Shown: positions 9,043 to 18,176, counted from the first letter of the stretch. The stretch: 64,000 nt of DNA from Armatimonadota bacterium (GCA_023474015.1 JAMCYN010000020.1:31507-95506); one strand, 5' to 3'. Numbers and translations are program-made. The notes: generated from the letters alone by a model not told the origin.

Positions 9043-9888
9043 TTAGGGAGAAACCGGGTTTGAAGGCGGCGCGGCGGGCGCTGCGTTCGCATCGGGGGCC
9101 ACGGGCACGGGTCTTAGCTCGGGGAGTGTGTATTCCTTCGTGGCCGCCAGCCTGGGGTCGCCTATGATCGGCTGCGTGACACCGTTCAACTTTATCTGCA
9201 CCCCGGCAGGCTGGCCGACGCGTATCTTGATGCTCTTCTTCGCTTCCCATGCGCGGGTTTCGCCTTTTTGCATGACGCCCTCGTAGTCCTTCTTACCATC
9301 CACCGTGACGCGGACCCAATCGGGGACGAGAGCAGAAACCTGGAGGACCAGTCTCTCCGGCGCCGGAGGCTGCTCCGGCTTCGGCTGTTCGGATTTTGGC
9401 GTGCCCTCGGGCTTTTTCGGGATAATCGGCTCGACCTTCGGAAGGGTCGCCACCTCGCGCTTATCCGGGGTGGCAGGGACCTCCGACGGCGCCTTGGCGA
9501 TGTTTCGGCGCTCCTCGCTCGCCATGCGATAGAAATAGGCCGCCACACCGACACCCGCCAGCACGACCAACAGCAGAAACGCATAGCCGACGGCCTTCCA
9601 TGGGGAACGCCGCGAAGGCTGGGGAACGGCCTTGATCTCCTGCGCCGATCCCCAATTGTCCTCGTATCTGGTCAGCAGCGCACCGCTGTCAAGCCCAAGG
9701 TAATTCGCGTAGTCCCGCAGGAATGCTCGCGCATAGACGCGGTTCGGAAAGTAGTCGAACCTGTCATCCTCTAGCGCGGAGAGATTGTGCGCCGTAATCT
9801 TGGTCGCGTCGTGCACTTCATCCAGCGACAGCCCCCGCCGCTCTCTTTCAACCTTCAGTATCGATCCTATGGTTGCCGTGTTTTCCAT
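9043..9888 (-). CDS. RodZ-like helix-turn-helix membrane protein
   Basis: 281 aa. The N-terminal Xre-type helix-turn-helix (GSILKVERERRGLSLDEVHD, residues about 6-75) is followed by a linker, one membrane segment (residues about 99-120), a Pro/Lys/Glu-rich spacer and a C-terminal beta domain of the DUF4115 type (residues about 175-250). This order is that of RodZ, which links MreB filaments to the cell-wall elongation machinery. A TTG one codon upstream could also start the frame; I chose the ATG because GAGG sits five bases before it. Stands alone, convergent with pcrA. Confidence 0.82.
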   Translation of the reverse strand: MENTATIGSILKVERERRGLSLDEVHDATKITAHNLSALEDDRFDYFPNRVYARAFLRDYANYLGLDSGALLTRYEDNWGSAQEIKAVPQPSRRSPWKAVGYAFLLLVVLAGVGVAAYFYRMASEERRNIAKAPSEVPATPDKREVATLPKVEPIIPKKPEGTPKSEQPKPEQPPAPERLVLQVSALVPDWVRVTVDGKKDYEGVMQKGETRAWEAKKSIKIRVGQPAGVQIKLNGVTQPIIGDPRLAATKEYTLPELRPVPVAPDANAAPAAPPSNPVSP

Positions 9889-9965
9889 CAAGGCCTCAAT
9901 TCATATGGGATGCTCGTTTTTCGCCAATTATTGTACCTGCAAATTGCTTCGCAATCAACATCAAA

Positions 9966-10125
9966 ATTAGGGTACAGGGAATAGGGAACAGGGAACAGAA
10001 GGGAAGTCTAAGTTTGTCCAGCCCCATTCTCTGTTCGTCCGGATTTGCAATCCGGGACGAAAGGGGCAATCTGGGGATTTCCAATCCCTCCCTTTTCGTG
10101 CTTTCGTATTTTCGTTCTTTCGAGT
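9966..10125. repeat. Composite intergenic repeat (AGGGAACA words plus TTTCGT words)
   Basis: Starts with ACAGGGAATAGGGAACAGGG. It continues with a segment containing GGATTTGCAATCCGGGACGA that recurs in opposite orientation around 16420-16480, and ends in TTTCGT words at 10095-10125. No gene seen. Confidence 0.65.
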
Positions 10126-10147
10126 GAAAGAGATTCCCCGCAGGACC

Positions 10148-11533
10148 CTACTCTTCCTCGGCCTCGGCTGTGCGGGGCGCGGACTCGGCGTTAACCATGC
10201 GAACCGGCATCTCGACGGTGAAGGTGCTGCCGACATCGAGCTCGGTTTCGACCTTAATGGTTCCGCCATAGGAGTCCACGATGTCCTTCACGATGGCCAG
10301 TCCCAGACCGGTGCCACCCATGCGCCTCGACCTGGCCTTGTCCACCCGATAGAAACGCTCGAATATGCGACCGACCTCCCCATGGGGGATTCCGATGCCT
10401 GTGTCCTTGACGGAGATCACGAGATTGGAATCTTCTTCATGGGCTGATATATTTACCCTGCCGCCCTCGGGGGTATACTTGACCGCGTTATCCGCCAGAT
10501 TGCGAACTAGCTGGAGCATCTGGCTCTCATCGCAGTACTCCACCAGATCCTCCGGCACATCCACTTCGACCGAGACATCCTTCTGCCACGCGAGCGGCCG
10601 GACGACATCGACGGCCCGGTTTATTATCTCGGATACCGTGATATGCTCGTTTTGGCCCTTGGCGATGCCGTAGTCGCGCTTGGCGATCTCGAGCAGATCG
10701 TCTATGAGGGCGGACAGCCGCTCGCTCTCGGAAATGATCGTATTGAGAAACCTGTCGACGACTTCCGGGTCGTTTTTCGCGCCCGATATCAGCGCCTCGG
10801 CGGTCGTCCGGACGGCTGTTATCGGCGTTCGGAACTCGTGGCTGACGTTGCTGACAAACTCTCGCTCGTGCATCTGCCGACGGCGCACCTCGCTCACGTC
10901 CTGGATGACCATCATGGCAAAGTCATCCTTGCGCCTGGGGCCGCGTATGGACACGACGCGCGGCGTCAGGACCCGAAGCGGCTGGCCGGGCATCTTGATC
11001 TCGGTCTCCAGAGGAACGTCCGAATCGAGACATTCGTAGGCGAGTTTGGCGAGCTCGGGGTGCAGGTCGCAGTCCTCGATCTTCCGGCCCAGAAGAGTAG
11101 ATTTTTTCCGTCCGAACATCTCCTCAGCGGCCGGGTTGCAGAGAGTGATGCGCCCCTCCGAGTCGATTTCCAACACGCCGTTCGCAGTATGCGCCACGAC
11201 AGCCTCGGACCAGCGGTTTCTCTGCCGGAGTCTGGTGATGCTCTCGTTAAGCTCCAAAATCGCCGCCTGCAGTTCCTTGTGCCAATACTGAACGGCGGTA
11301 TCGACAAGTGACGCCATCTCGATCTTGGCGCGCCCTTCGGCAATACCGCGAATGATGTCCGCCGCCCACCTCATCCATCTCGCCCGAACAGAAGCCATCA
11401 GCGTGTGCAGGGCAACCACCACGGCGAGGAAAACGAGGAACACGAAAAGCCATTCAACCAGGGGCGATACTTTCTTGTCTAACCACCGCGTGACGGTGGT
11501 CGCCAGGACAGCCAGCAGCGCGGCCGCGCCCAC
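10148..11533 (-). CDS. PhoR-type sensor histidine kinase
   Basis: 461 aa. Two N-terminal membrane segments (residues about 2-15 and 27-45) with almost no external loop are followed by a linker helix, a PAS domain (residues about 115-215), HisKA with the phosphoacceptor His in NVSHEFRTP, and HATPase_c with N box (NLADNAVKYTPEGG), DTGIGIPH and GTGLGLAIV. It lies 34 bases after its response regulator on the same strand, so the two form one operon. GTG 11533 is the given start, but the frame stays open upstream and a CTG at about 11548 would complete the first membrane helix. PhoR is the closest type; the signal is not shown. Confidence 0.9.
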   Translation of the reverse strand: MGAAALLAVLATTVTRWLDKKVSPLVEWLFVFLVFLAVVVALHTLMASVRARWMRWAADIIRGIAEGRAKIEMASLVDTAVQYWHKELQAAILELNESITRLRQRNRWSEAVVAHTANGVLEIDSEGRITLCNPAAEEMFGRKKSTLLGRKIEDCDLHPELAKLAYECLDSDVPLETEIKMPGQPLRVLTPRVVSIRGPRRKDDFAMMVIQDVSEVRRRQMHEREFVSNVSHEFRTPITAVRTTAEALISGAKNDPEVVDRFLNTIISESERLSALIDDLLEIAKRDYGIAKGQNEHITVSEIINRAVDVVRPLAWQKDVSVEVDVPEDLVEYCDESQMLQLVRNLADNAVKYTPEGGRVNISAHEEDSNLVISVKDTGIGIPHGEVGRIFERFYRVDKARSRRMGGTGLGLAIVKDIVDSYGGTIKVETELDVGSTFTVEMPVRMVNAESAPRTAEAEEE

Positions 11534-11567
11534 GAGATAGGGATTCAGTGGGCTGAACCCGCCGAGC

Positions 11568-12263
11568 TTAGTCTTCGCCGTTGACGATCTTATAGCCGAT
11601 ACCCCTTACTGTTCGGATGAAGCGCGGGTGGCTGGGGTCCGCCTCGATCCGCTCGCGGAGCCAGCGAACGTGCACATCGAGAGAGCCGGTGTCATAGGTC
11701 GCGTCCTCGTCCCAGACCTTGCGGAACAGTTCCTCGCGGCTCAGCACCTTGCCCTGGTTCATCATCATCACCCTCAGAAGTTCGAACTGCTTGAGCGGGA
11801 GATGAATCGCTTGGCCATCCACCTTGACCATCCTGCGAGCGACATCCATTTCTATAGCGCCGAGCTTCATATTCGCCCGCTGCTCCTCGTCCTTGAGGGT
11901 CTCGGTGCGCCTGAGCACGGCCCTGACCCGCGCGGCAAGCTCACGCGTGCTGAACGGCTTGGGCACGTAATCGTCCGCGCCCAGTTCCAGCCCGACAATG
12001 CGGTCGACCTCCTCGGTCTTGGCTGTCAGCATGATGATGGGGATGTTGGACTCCTTCCGAACGATGCGGCAGAGGTCCAGGCCGTTGAGCTTCGGGAGCA
12101 TCAGGTCGAGGATAATCAGATCCGGAGAGAATGTCCTAAACGCGGAAAGCCCGACGAGTCCGTCCGGCGCGATCTCCACGGTAAAGCCTTCGCTCTTTAA
12201 TGAATACGCCACCGACTCGGCAATCGGGGCTTCGTCTTCGATCAGTAGAATTCTAGCACCCAC
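11568..12263 (-). CDS. PhoB/OmpR-family response regulator
   Basis: 231 aa with a GTG start. The receiver domain has the phosphoacceptor Asp in LIILDLMLP and the conserved Lys in VPKPFS. The C-terminal winged helix (residues about 130-230) has the recognition-helix region GSLDVHVRWLRERIE and the wing TVRGIGYKI. AGGAG lies upstream of the start. First gene of a two-gene operon with the kinase that follows. The pair resembles PhoB-PhoR, but no phosphate-transport genes are in view to confirm that role. Confidence 0.93.
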   Translation of the reverse strand: MGARILLIEDEAPIAESVAYSLKSEGFTVEIAPDGLVGLSAFRTFSPDLIILDLMLPKLNGLDLCRIVRKESNIPIIMLTAKTEEVDRIVGLELGADDYVPKPFSTRELAARVRAVLRRTETLKDEEQRANMKLGAIEMDVARRMVKVDGQAIHLPLKQFELLRVMMMNQGKVLSREELFRKVWDEDATYDTGSLDVHVRWLRERIEADPSHPRFIRTVRGIGYKIVNGED

Positions 12264-12378
12264 GGGCCTGCCTAGCTCCTGTATGTGAAGTAGTTTGTGC
12301 CGACAGGCACGAGTTCATGTTATTGCGAACGCGGGGGAATGTCAAGGAAGCCGCAATACAATAGAAAACGGCGCTCAC

Positions 12379-12774
12379 TCAGGCAGCGATGGTTATGCCG
12401 GAAGAGAGGAGCTTGGGAAGGCGCTGCGAAAGGGATATGAGCGCGCCCCTGGCGAGGCCGTAGTTGGGGTCGAGCTCGAGTGCTTTCTTATATTCGAACC
12501 AGGCTTCACGCGGCACGCCCGCCGCCTCGTAGGCCTGACCGAGGTTGTAGTGGATCCGGGGCGAGTCGGGCTTGATCTCAGACGCACGCTTCAACGCGCC
12601 GATGGCCGCATTATGGCGACCCTGCTGAGCATAAGCCGCGCCGAGGTATACGAATGCCTCGTAGCTGCCGGGGTATTCGCGCGACGCGTCTTCGAGGATG
12701 TCGATCGCCTGCTGGAAATCCCCATCCTTAAAAATCACTATTCCGCGTTCGACGCTTGTGATATGCTCGCTCAT
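12379..12774 (-). CDS. Small TPR-repeat protein
   Basis: 131 aa from MSEHITS. Three tetratricopeptide repeats cover most of the protein (GDFQQAIDILEDASREYPGS, then AAIGALKRASEIKPDSPR, then EAWFEYKKALELDPNY). No signal peptide, so probably a cytoplasmic scaffold. The frame continues to an ATG eight codons upstream. The sequence GATAATGTT lies directly before the chosen ATG and might be a -10, though it is very close. Partner unknown. Confidence 0.75.
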   Translation of the reverse strand: MSEHITSVERGIVIFKDGDFQQAIDILEDASREYPGSYEAFVYLGAAYAQQGRHNAAIGALKRASEIKPDSPRIHYNLGQAYEAAGVPREAWFEYKKALELDPNYGLARGALISLSQRLPKLLSSGITIAA

Positions 12775-12808
12775 AACATTATCCAGGCAACAGGCCATAG
12801 GCGACAGT

Positions 12809-12895
12809 GGCTCGGCAGGAGCCCTCCGACTTTGCTCAGGACAAGCCTCGCCCTCCCCTCTGTTCCCTATTCCCTATTCTCTGTTCCCTACTTTG
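12809..12895. repeat. Intergenic word repeat with CAGTGGCTCGGC head
   Basis: Second copy of the unit at 2764: CAGTGGCTCGGC, then CTCGCCCTCCC, then TTCCCTATTCCCT heptamers. It carries an extra insert (GACTTTGCTCAGGACAAGC) between head and tail. Confidence 0.7.
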
Positions 12896-12957
12896 GTCTT
12901 TCCACATGAATACTAGACGCTCCTCCCGGTCTTTTTTTGCGAAAAGCTTGTTTTTGC

Positions 12958-12986
12958 TTTTGAAAGCGGATATTGTGAGGTATAAT
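12958..12986 (+). promoter_or_regulatory. Sigma70 promoter of the zinc-ribbon gene
   Basis: TTTTGA, 17 bases, TATAAT. The start site would be near 12993, about 158 bases before the coding start. Confidence 0.6.
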
Positions 12987-12992
12987 GGTATA

Positions 12993-13150
12993 GGCTTCTG
13001 CAGTTCGGAGGCAATGGTCGATGGCCCCGAACCGGACTAGAAGAATCGGCAAAAGGAAACTTTACCCTTGGGTGCAAGCGCAACCCCCGTTCAAAGGTCC
13101 ATCTATTCACAGAAGTGTAAGTCATCAACAAGTTTCAAGGGGGTAAGCAA
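12993..13150 (+). promoter_or_regulatory. Long structured 5' leader
   Basis: The 158-base untranslated leader contains one composite stem (CTTCT ... GTTCGG ... CCGAAC ... AGAAG, 12991-13041) and a second hairpin (GGGTGC-AAGC-GCAACCC, about 13071-13088). It ends in a strong ribosome site, AAGGGGG. No reading frame of note lies inside and I do not recognise a known RNA class. A cis-regulatory RNA is possible but inferred. Confidence 0.4.
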
Positions 13151-13348
13151 ATGACCCAGGACAAGGAAATCACCTGCAAAGATTGTGGCCAGAAGTTCGT
13201 CTTCACAGCCGGCGAGCAGGAATTCTTCCAGTCTCGTGGTTTCAGCGAGCCGATTCGCTGCAAGCCATGTAGGGACGTCCGCAAGTCCGAGAAGTCCGAT
13301 TCTGGATTTTCCGGCGGCGGCGGTGGCGGCGGCAGAGGCCGCTGGTAG
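13151..13348 (+). CDS. Small zinc-ribbon protein with Gly/Arg tail
   Basis: 65 aa. A Cys4 zinc ribbon (CKDCGQKF ... CKPCRD) of the small family found in many bacteria ('probable zinc-ribbon', zf-trcl type). The tail is GGGGGGGRGRW, like the RGG tails of RNA-binding proteins. ATG 13151 is preceded by AAGGGGG at good spacing. The gene stands alone between its own promoter and a terminator. Biochemical role unknown; nucleic-acid binding is inferred from the tail. Confidence 0.85.
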   Translation: MTQDKEITCKDCGQKFVFTAGEQEFFQSRGFSEPIRCKPCRDVRKSEKSDSGFSGGGGGGGRGRW

Positions 13349-13371
13349 GCTGCAGGCTTAACCTGAAAGCA

Positions 13372-13410
13372 ACACGGGGACCGATATACGTCGGCCCCCG
13401 TTCTTATTTT
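13372..13410. terminator. Bidirectional intrinsic terminator
   Basis: Stem ACGGGGaCCGAtatacgTCGGCCCCCGT followed by TTCTTATTTT, between convergent genes. It ends the zinc-ribbon transcript and overlaps the 3' end of the minus-strand glycosidase gene. Confidence 0.75.
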
Positions 13411-14147
13411 GCATATACGGCAAGGAGATTGCTCATCGGCGCGGCGGGGTGAACGCGAATCCTGCCCTCGCTGTAGAACGCGCACATGCTTCCGCCGTCC
13501 ATATTCACCGCATCACTCGCCCCCAGCTCGATCATAAGTTCCGCCAGAGTGCCCAGTGTGATGCTCTCCGCAACCGCGCACAGGATCAGTTTGCCATCAC
13601 GAGTCTTGCCGACCGCGCAGCGCCAGGCCTTGTTGGTGGTGGCGGCGCGGTGGAAGCCGTCGCGCCGGACCTTGATGTCCTCTTTTCCCGCGCGCACGAG
13701 CCTGGGCCCGCAGGCTATACCCGACACGCAGCCGGTCCAGTCGATGCGGGAGCGGCCCCTGCGTTCAATGAACCTGATCTTGCCGGAGGATGTGAACCCC
13801 ACCCCCTGGCGCTGCGAGCCGCGGCAGACGCGCTTGCCGTTCACGACGATATCGCCAAGGGGCTTGTAGTCGGGGTCATAGTAAGTACCGCAGATCGCGG
13901 CATAGGGCTTCAAGCGGTCTGTCATCGAGGAAAACGGCTCACATCGGCCGCTTCCCTTGGCTATCTCGGGGCTGACACGGAACTTGCCGCCAGCGAGATT
14001 CACAATCACATAGCTCACGTCAAGCTGAGCCACGAGACCGCGCGGCTTGGCCGGAATCCCCAATTTGACTGTCGCAACACCGGCAAGCAGGCACAAAAAA
14101 AGCAGCCAGACCACCCCGCTGCTCCTCGAACTCGATCTCCCGCGCAA
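13404..14147 (-). CDS. Exported phosphodiester glycosidase family protein
   Basis: 247 aa. An N-terminal hydrophobic segment (VVWLLFLCLLAGVATV) is a signal anchor. The rest matches the NAGPA/DUF2233 domain of GlcNAc-1-phosphodiester alpha-N-acetylglucosaminidase-like proteins, with the signature LGASDAVNMDGGSM and a C-terminal AAPMSNLLAVY. TTG start with CAGGAGGAG six bases upstream. Last gene of the minus-strand run, 24 bases after DUF512. Acts outside the membrane, probably on a wall or surface glycan phosphodiester; the substrate is not shown. Confidence 0.85.
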   Translation of the reverse strand: MRGRSSSRSSGVVWLLFLCLLAGVATVKLGIPAKPRGLVAQLDVSYVIVNLAGGKFRVSPEIAKGSGRCEPFSSMTDRLKPYAAICGTYYDPDYKPLGDIVVNGKRVCRGSQRQGVGFTSSGKIRFIERRGRSRIDWTGCVSGIACGPRLVRAGKEDIKVRRDGFHRAATTNKAWRCAVGKTRDGKLILCAVAESITLGTLAELMIELGASDAVNMDGGSMCAFYSEGRIRVHPAAPMSNLLAVYAK

Positions 14148-14170
14148 CTGTCTCCTCCTGATGCTGATGG

Positions 14171-15487
14171 TTAGAGTTTACCATCAGGGGAGCGAATAGG
14201 CAACATAAGAATCGCCTTGATCAACTGATACGGCCTCGGATGGACGGCAATTGCGCGGCAGTTGAGCGCGCGTTCGACATCTTCAAGCGTGACATCGTCC
14301 AGAAATGCGCCGTCTCGGAGGGCGACTGATGGGATGAAAAGCGCCTCGCCGAGATCGTGCCCCCGCAATCTTTCGATCACGTCTTTCCCGGCGATCAGGC
14401 CCGTCACAGTCACGCTCTCTCCGAAAAGCGTATTCCCAATGGTCCAAACGTTGATCGTCAGATTCTCGCACGGCAGAGATTCCGCCCACCATTCCAGAAC
14501 CGAATCGAACAGCGAACCTGTGACCGTCGAGATGGTCACGTCCCTGGGCAGCTTATCCGGGAGGATGCGCTCGGCTCGGCGTGCGCTGTCCAGGAATTGC
14601 CTGACCAGCCCGACGCCGTTCTCGATCTGCGGGAAGCCCTCGTATGTGGGGGCTGACGGCACGGAGCGGTGCGCGCTTAGGTAGAACTCGTCGGCAGCCC
14701 ATACAAGCCTGGTCCCCTTTTCGCGCAGATAGCGGCGCTGCCAGTGTTTAACTCTGTCTAAGATTTCGGATGAATATTGGTCATCAATGGAGCCGATTGG
14801 GGTCTTGTTTTTTCGGTGGGCGCTGAGTCCGACCGGAACAATCGCTATCGAGGAGACGGTCGGATAGCGGGCCGCGAGGTCTTCGACTGATCGTATCATA
14901 TGTTCGCCATCGTTTACGCCCCTGCAAAGGACGATCTGCGTCTGAAGCGTGATGCGCCCCGCCGCGAGCGTGTCTATCTGCCCGAGTATATCTGGTGCCG
15001 CTCGGCCCAGCATACGCTCGCGGAGGTCGGGTTCGGTGGCGTGAACGGAGATATACAATGGGCTGAGGCGTTGGGTGACGATCCTCTGCAAGTCCTCCTC
15101 GCTCACGTTCGCCAGGGTGACAAAGTTTCCGTGCAGAAATGACAGCCGGAAATCGTCATCCTTGAGATAGAGCGACTTGCGAAGACCTTTGGGAAGCTGC
15201 TCGACAAAGCAGAAGATGCAGTGCGCGCCGCACGTGCGGACGCCGTCGAACAGAATATCCTTGAACGTAACCCCTAGCGGGACCCCGAAGTCTTTTTCGA
15301 TCTCGAACTCGGCGGTCTGCTCGCCACGTTTGACCGTGACCATGAGGAACTCATCCGCAGAGTAGAATCTGAAGTCTATGGCGTCCTGGAGGGCGTGGCC
15401 GTTGACGCTCATGATTTCATCGCCGGGCCTCCAGCCCAGGTCTTCGGCGATGCCGCCGGGATCGATAGTGGAGATAATTCCGCCCAA
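14171..15487 (-). CDS. DUF512 protein: PDZ plus radical-SAM-like domain
   Basis: 438 aa. N-terminal PDZ-like domain (GGIAEDLGWRPGDEIMSVNG), then a radical-SAM type Cys cluster CGAHCIFC at about residues 86-93, then the DUF512 region. The protein is conserved in Firmicutes, cyanobacteria and relatives, with no assigned reaction. TTG start two bases after the ispH stop, so it is co-transcribed and probably translationally coupled with ispH. Both are predicted iron-sulfur proteins, which is consistent but not proof of a shared role. Confidence 0.85.
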   Translation of the reverse strand: MGGIISTIDPGGIAEDLGWRPGDEIMSVNGHALQDAIDFRFYSADEFLMVTVKRGEQTAEFEIEKDFGVPLGVTFKDILFDGVRTCGAHCIFCFVEQLPKGLRKSLYLKDDDFRLSFLHGNFVTLANVSEEDLQRIVTQRLSPLYISVHATEPDLRERMLGRAAPDILGQIDTLAAGRITLQTQIVLCRGVNDGEHMIRSVEDLAARYPTVSSIAIVPVGLSAHRKNKTPIGSIDDQYSSEILDRVKHWQRRYLREKGTRLVWAADEFYLSAHRSVPSAPTYEGFPQIENGVGLVRQFLDSARRAERILPDKLPRDVTISTVTGSLFDSVLEWWAESLPCENLTINVWTIGNTLFGESVTVTGLIAGKDVIERLRGHDLGEALFIPSVALRDGAFLDDVTLEDVERALNCRAIAVHPRPYQLIKAILMLPIRSPDGKL

Positions 15488-15489
15488 GA

Positions 15490-16323
15490 TCAGAGCTTCT
15501 CCAGGTGATTCTTCACTTCGTCAATAATCCACCCCGGCGTCGACGCCCCCGCAGTCAGCCCCACGACCTGCATCCCCTTAACCCATTCTTTCTGAATCTC
15601 GGCGCTGGTCTCGATATGATACGTGGGAACGCCCGAGTGGCGGCAGATTTCGGCGAGGCGGTTGGTGTTGGCGCTGTTGCGGCCACCGACCACGAACATC
15701 GCCTCCACTTGCGGGGCCAGCTCGCGCGCGGCGGTCTGGCGGTCGTATGTGGCGTAGCAGATAGTGTTGTAAGCGACGATTTCCTGCGCGCTCGCAGCGA
15801 TCTTGCCGACAATTTCGCCGAAACGCTCGGCGGTCTGTGTGGTCTGGCTCACTATGCCGACCTTCTTGCCGGACCAGTCGATACTCTCGACCTCTTCGGG
15901 AGAACTGATGACAATCGCATCCTCACCCGCCGCGCTCATAATCGCCTTGACCTCGCTATGGCCCGCATCACCCACTACGACCACCAGGTAGCCGTCAGCC
16001 GCCAGCGCCTCGACTCTGCGGTGGACCTTTGCGACGAACGGGCAGGTAGCATCGATGACGTTTAGGCAGGCGTCCTCGGCGGCCTTCTGGACCTCACGCG
16101 GGACACCGTGGGAGGGCATCACAATAGTGCCACACTCGACATGCTCGACGCTCTTGACCACGCGCACGCCCTTCTCTTCCAGGTCATGGACGACCTGGGG
16201 GTTGTGAATGAGCGGCCCGAGAGTGGCGAGACCTTCGCCCTTGGCGGCCTCTGCCTCAACTAGGTCCAATGCCCGTTTTACGCCAAAGCATACTCCGGCT
16301 TGGTCGGCGATGATGACCCTCAT
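15490..16323 (-). CDS. ispH: 4-hydroxy-3-methylbut-2-enyl diphosphate reductase
   Basis: 277 aa, the usual length. Last enzyme of the MEP pathway: reduces HMBPP to IPP and DMAPP with an iron-sulfur cluster. The three cluster cysteines sit in GVCFGVKRA, DATCPFV and TICYAT. Also seen are the MPSHGVP motif, GGRNSANTNRL and TAGASTPGWIID. ATG 16323 is nine bases after TAGATT, a possible -10 giving a short or absent leader. Followed two bases later by the DUF512 gene. Confidence 0.96.
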   Translation of the reverse strand: MRVIIADQAGVCFGVKRALDLVEAEAAKGEGLATLGPLIHNPQVVHDLEEKGVRVVKSVEHVECGTIVMPSHGVPREVQKAAEDACLNVIDATCPFVAKVHRRVEALAADGYLVVVVGDAGHSEVKAIMSAAGEDAIVISSPEEVESIDWSGKKVGIVSQTTQTAERFGEIVGKIAASAQEIVAYNTICYATYDRQTAARELAPQVEAMFVVGGRNSANTNRLAEICRHSGVPTYHIETSAEIQKEWVKGMQVVGLTAGASTPGWIIDEVKNHLEKL

Positions 16324-16359
16324 GGCACGACGGCCAATCTAATCGCGAAAGTGCGGAAG

Positions 16360-16540
16360 GGAAGGGAATTCTCCACGAAAACACGAAAGCACGAAAGCAC
16401 GAAAGGGAAGGGAGGGATTGCAAATCCCCGGATTGCCCTTGCGTCCCGGATTGCAAATCCTGACGAACAAAGAAGGGGGCCGGACGAATGGTAGCCCCTC
16501 CCTTCATTCTGCATTCTGCATTCTGCATTCTGCATTCGAG
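16360..16540. repeat. Array of short word repeats between cimA and ispH
   Basis: CACGAAAG/ACACGAAAGC words (16374-16410) are followed by two copies of a GGATTGCAAATCC unit (16424-16470), then CATTCTG heptamers (16503-16535). The middle unit is the inverse of one near 10037. No gene. Confidence 0.75.
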
Positions 16541-18118
16541 TTACTTGTCCCCCAAGTGCTTCAGCAGCCCGTACTCCACGCTATCCGCCAACGCCTGCCA
16601 GCTTGCCTCGATTATGTTCTCGGAGACGCCTATCGTGCTCCAGACTTCGTTGGCATCGCGGCTTTCGATAATCGTGCGGACCTTGGCGGCAGTGGCGGCG
16701 CGAGTGTTCACGACGCGGACCTTGAAGTCGGTCAGCTTGATCTTCGCCAACTCCTTGCCGTAGAATCGGTTCAGTGCCAGGCGAAGGGCGTTGTCTATCG
16801 CGTGGACGGGGCCATCACCTTCGGCAACGGTGAACGCCTCAACGCCATCGACCGCGATCTTCAGTGTCGCCTCCGTGATCACCTGCTCGTCAGGGCCACG
16901 CTTCTCGGTGATTACGCGGAAACCCCTAAGGTCGAAGAGCTTGCGATACTTGCCAATGGCCTTCTTCAAGAGCAGCTCAAAACTCGCCTCAGCGTCCTCG
17001 AATGAGTAACCGTTGTGCTCGAGGTGCATCACCTGGTCGAGAATGGCCTTGACCTCAGGCGACTGCTTGGTGAGATCTACATCGTAGTCCTTAGCCTTCT
17101 CGACGATGCTGCTCTTGCCGGCGTAATCGGATATCAGCAGCCGGCGGCGGTTCCCCACCCGCTCCGGTTCGATATGTTCGTAGGTGAGGGGGTTCTTCAT
17201 CATGGCGTCGACGTGGACTCCCGCCTTGTGCGCGAAGGCACTCGCGCCGACGAACGGCTGGCGGTCCTCGGGAATGCGGTTGGCGATCTCGTCGATGGAC
17301 CGCGAGAGTTCCGTGAGGTGCTTGATCGCGCCGTCAGGCAGGCACGAAAGGCCCATCTTGAGATCCAGTATCGGCATTATCGTGCAGAGATTGGCGTTCC
17401 CGCAGCGCTCGCCGAGGCCGTTCGCAGTCCCCTGGATATGACTCGCGCCGTGCTGGACGGCAACAATGGTATTCGCGACCGCGAGGCCGGAGTCATTGTG
17501 AGCGTGAATCCCGATTGCAGTCTTACAGCGACCGGTGACCACGTCCATTATCTCAGCCATCTCCGAGGGCAGCGTGCCGCCATTGGTGTCGCACAGCACG
17601 AGGCATGACGCCCCGCCGCGCTCCGCCGCATCAAGCGTCTGAAGCGCGTAGTCACGATTGTTCTTGTAGCCGTCGAAGAAGTGCTCGGCATCGAAGATCA
17701 CCTCGCGGCCATGGCTAACCAGGAACTGGACCGTGTCGTGGATCATCTCCAGGTTTTGATCTAGCGGGATTCGGAAGACGTCGGTGACGTGCAGGTCCCA
17801 CGACTTGCCGAATATGGTGGCGACGGGGGTTTCCGCCTCAATCACATTGGCGATCAGCGGATCGGTCGCGGCGGTAAACTTGGCCCTGCGAGTGCTGCAA
17901 AAAGCGGCGAGCCGGGCGTTCTTGAACTTGATCTTTTTCGCGCGCTTGAAGAACTCGGTGTCCTTGGGGTTCGAGCCGGGCCAGCCACCCTCGATGTAAG
18001 CGACCCCAAACTCATCCAGCCGACGCGCGACCTTCAGCTTCTCCTCCGCCGAGAAGCTGACGCCCTCGCCCTGCGCGCCGTCGCGAAGCGTAGTGTCGTA
18101 TATTGCTATTTTAGGCAA
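16541..18118 (-). CDS. cimA: (R)-citramalate synthase
   Basis: 525 aa. Condenses pyruvate and acetyl-CoA to citramalate, giving isoleucine precursors without threonine deaminase. Signatures: IYDTTLRDGAQGEGVSFS at the N terminus, the metal-binding HAHND motif (GIHAHNDSGLAVAN), GTANGLGERCGNANL and a C-terminal LeuA-type regulatory domain (about residues 390-525). CimA rather than LeuA is supported by the start pattern and GWPGSNPKD. I chose TTG 18118 because GAGG lies eight bases before it and it begins the family's usual LPKIAIYDTTL. A GTG ten codons upstream sits inside repeat DNA. Lies downstream of leuB. Confidence 0.92.
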   Translation of the reverse strand: MPKIAIYDTTLRDGAQGEGVSFSAEEKLKVARRLDEFGVAYIEGGWPGSNPKDTEFFKRAKKIKFKNARLAAFCSTRRAKFTAATDPLIANVIEAETPVATIFGKSWDLHVTDVFRIPLDQNLEMIHDTVQFLVSHGREVIFDAEHFFDGYKNNRDYALQTLDAAERGGASCLVLCDTNGGTLPSEMAEIMDVVTGRCKTAIGIHAHNDSGLAVANTIVAVQHGASHIQGTANGLGERCGNANLCTIMPILDLKMGLSCLPDGAIKHLTELSRSIDEIANRIPEDRQPFVGASAFAHKAGVHVDAMMKNPLTYEHIEPERVGNRRRLLISDYAGKSSIVEKAKDYDVDLTKQSPEVKAILDQVMHLEHNGYSFEDAEASFELLLKKAIGKYRKLFDLRGFRVITEKRGPDEQVITEATLKIAVDGVEAFTVAEGDGPVHAIDNALRLALNRFYGKELAKIKLTDFKVRVVNTRAATAAKVRTIIESRDANEVWSTIGVSENIIEASWQALADSVEYGLLKHLGDK

Positions 18119-18146
18119 GTCAGTAACCTCTGCGTCGAATTGAATC

Positions 18147-18176
18147 ACGAAAGAACGAAAGATGCGAAAGCACGAA
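18147..18176. repeat. CACGAAAG-type word repeat
   Basis: CACGAAAGAACGAAAGATGC and GAAAGCACGAAA words just upstream of cimA, of the same type as at 16374. Confidence 0.65.

Noticed and set aside
16374..16535. Tandem words that might be a CRISPR array
   Set aside because: Repeats are 7-10 bases, imperfect and contiguous, with no unique spacers and no cas genes.
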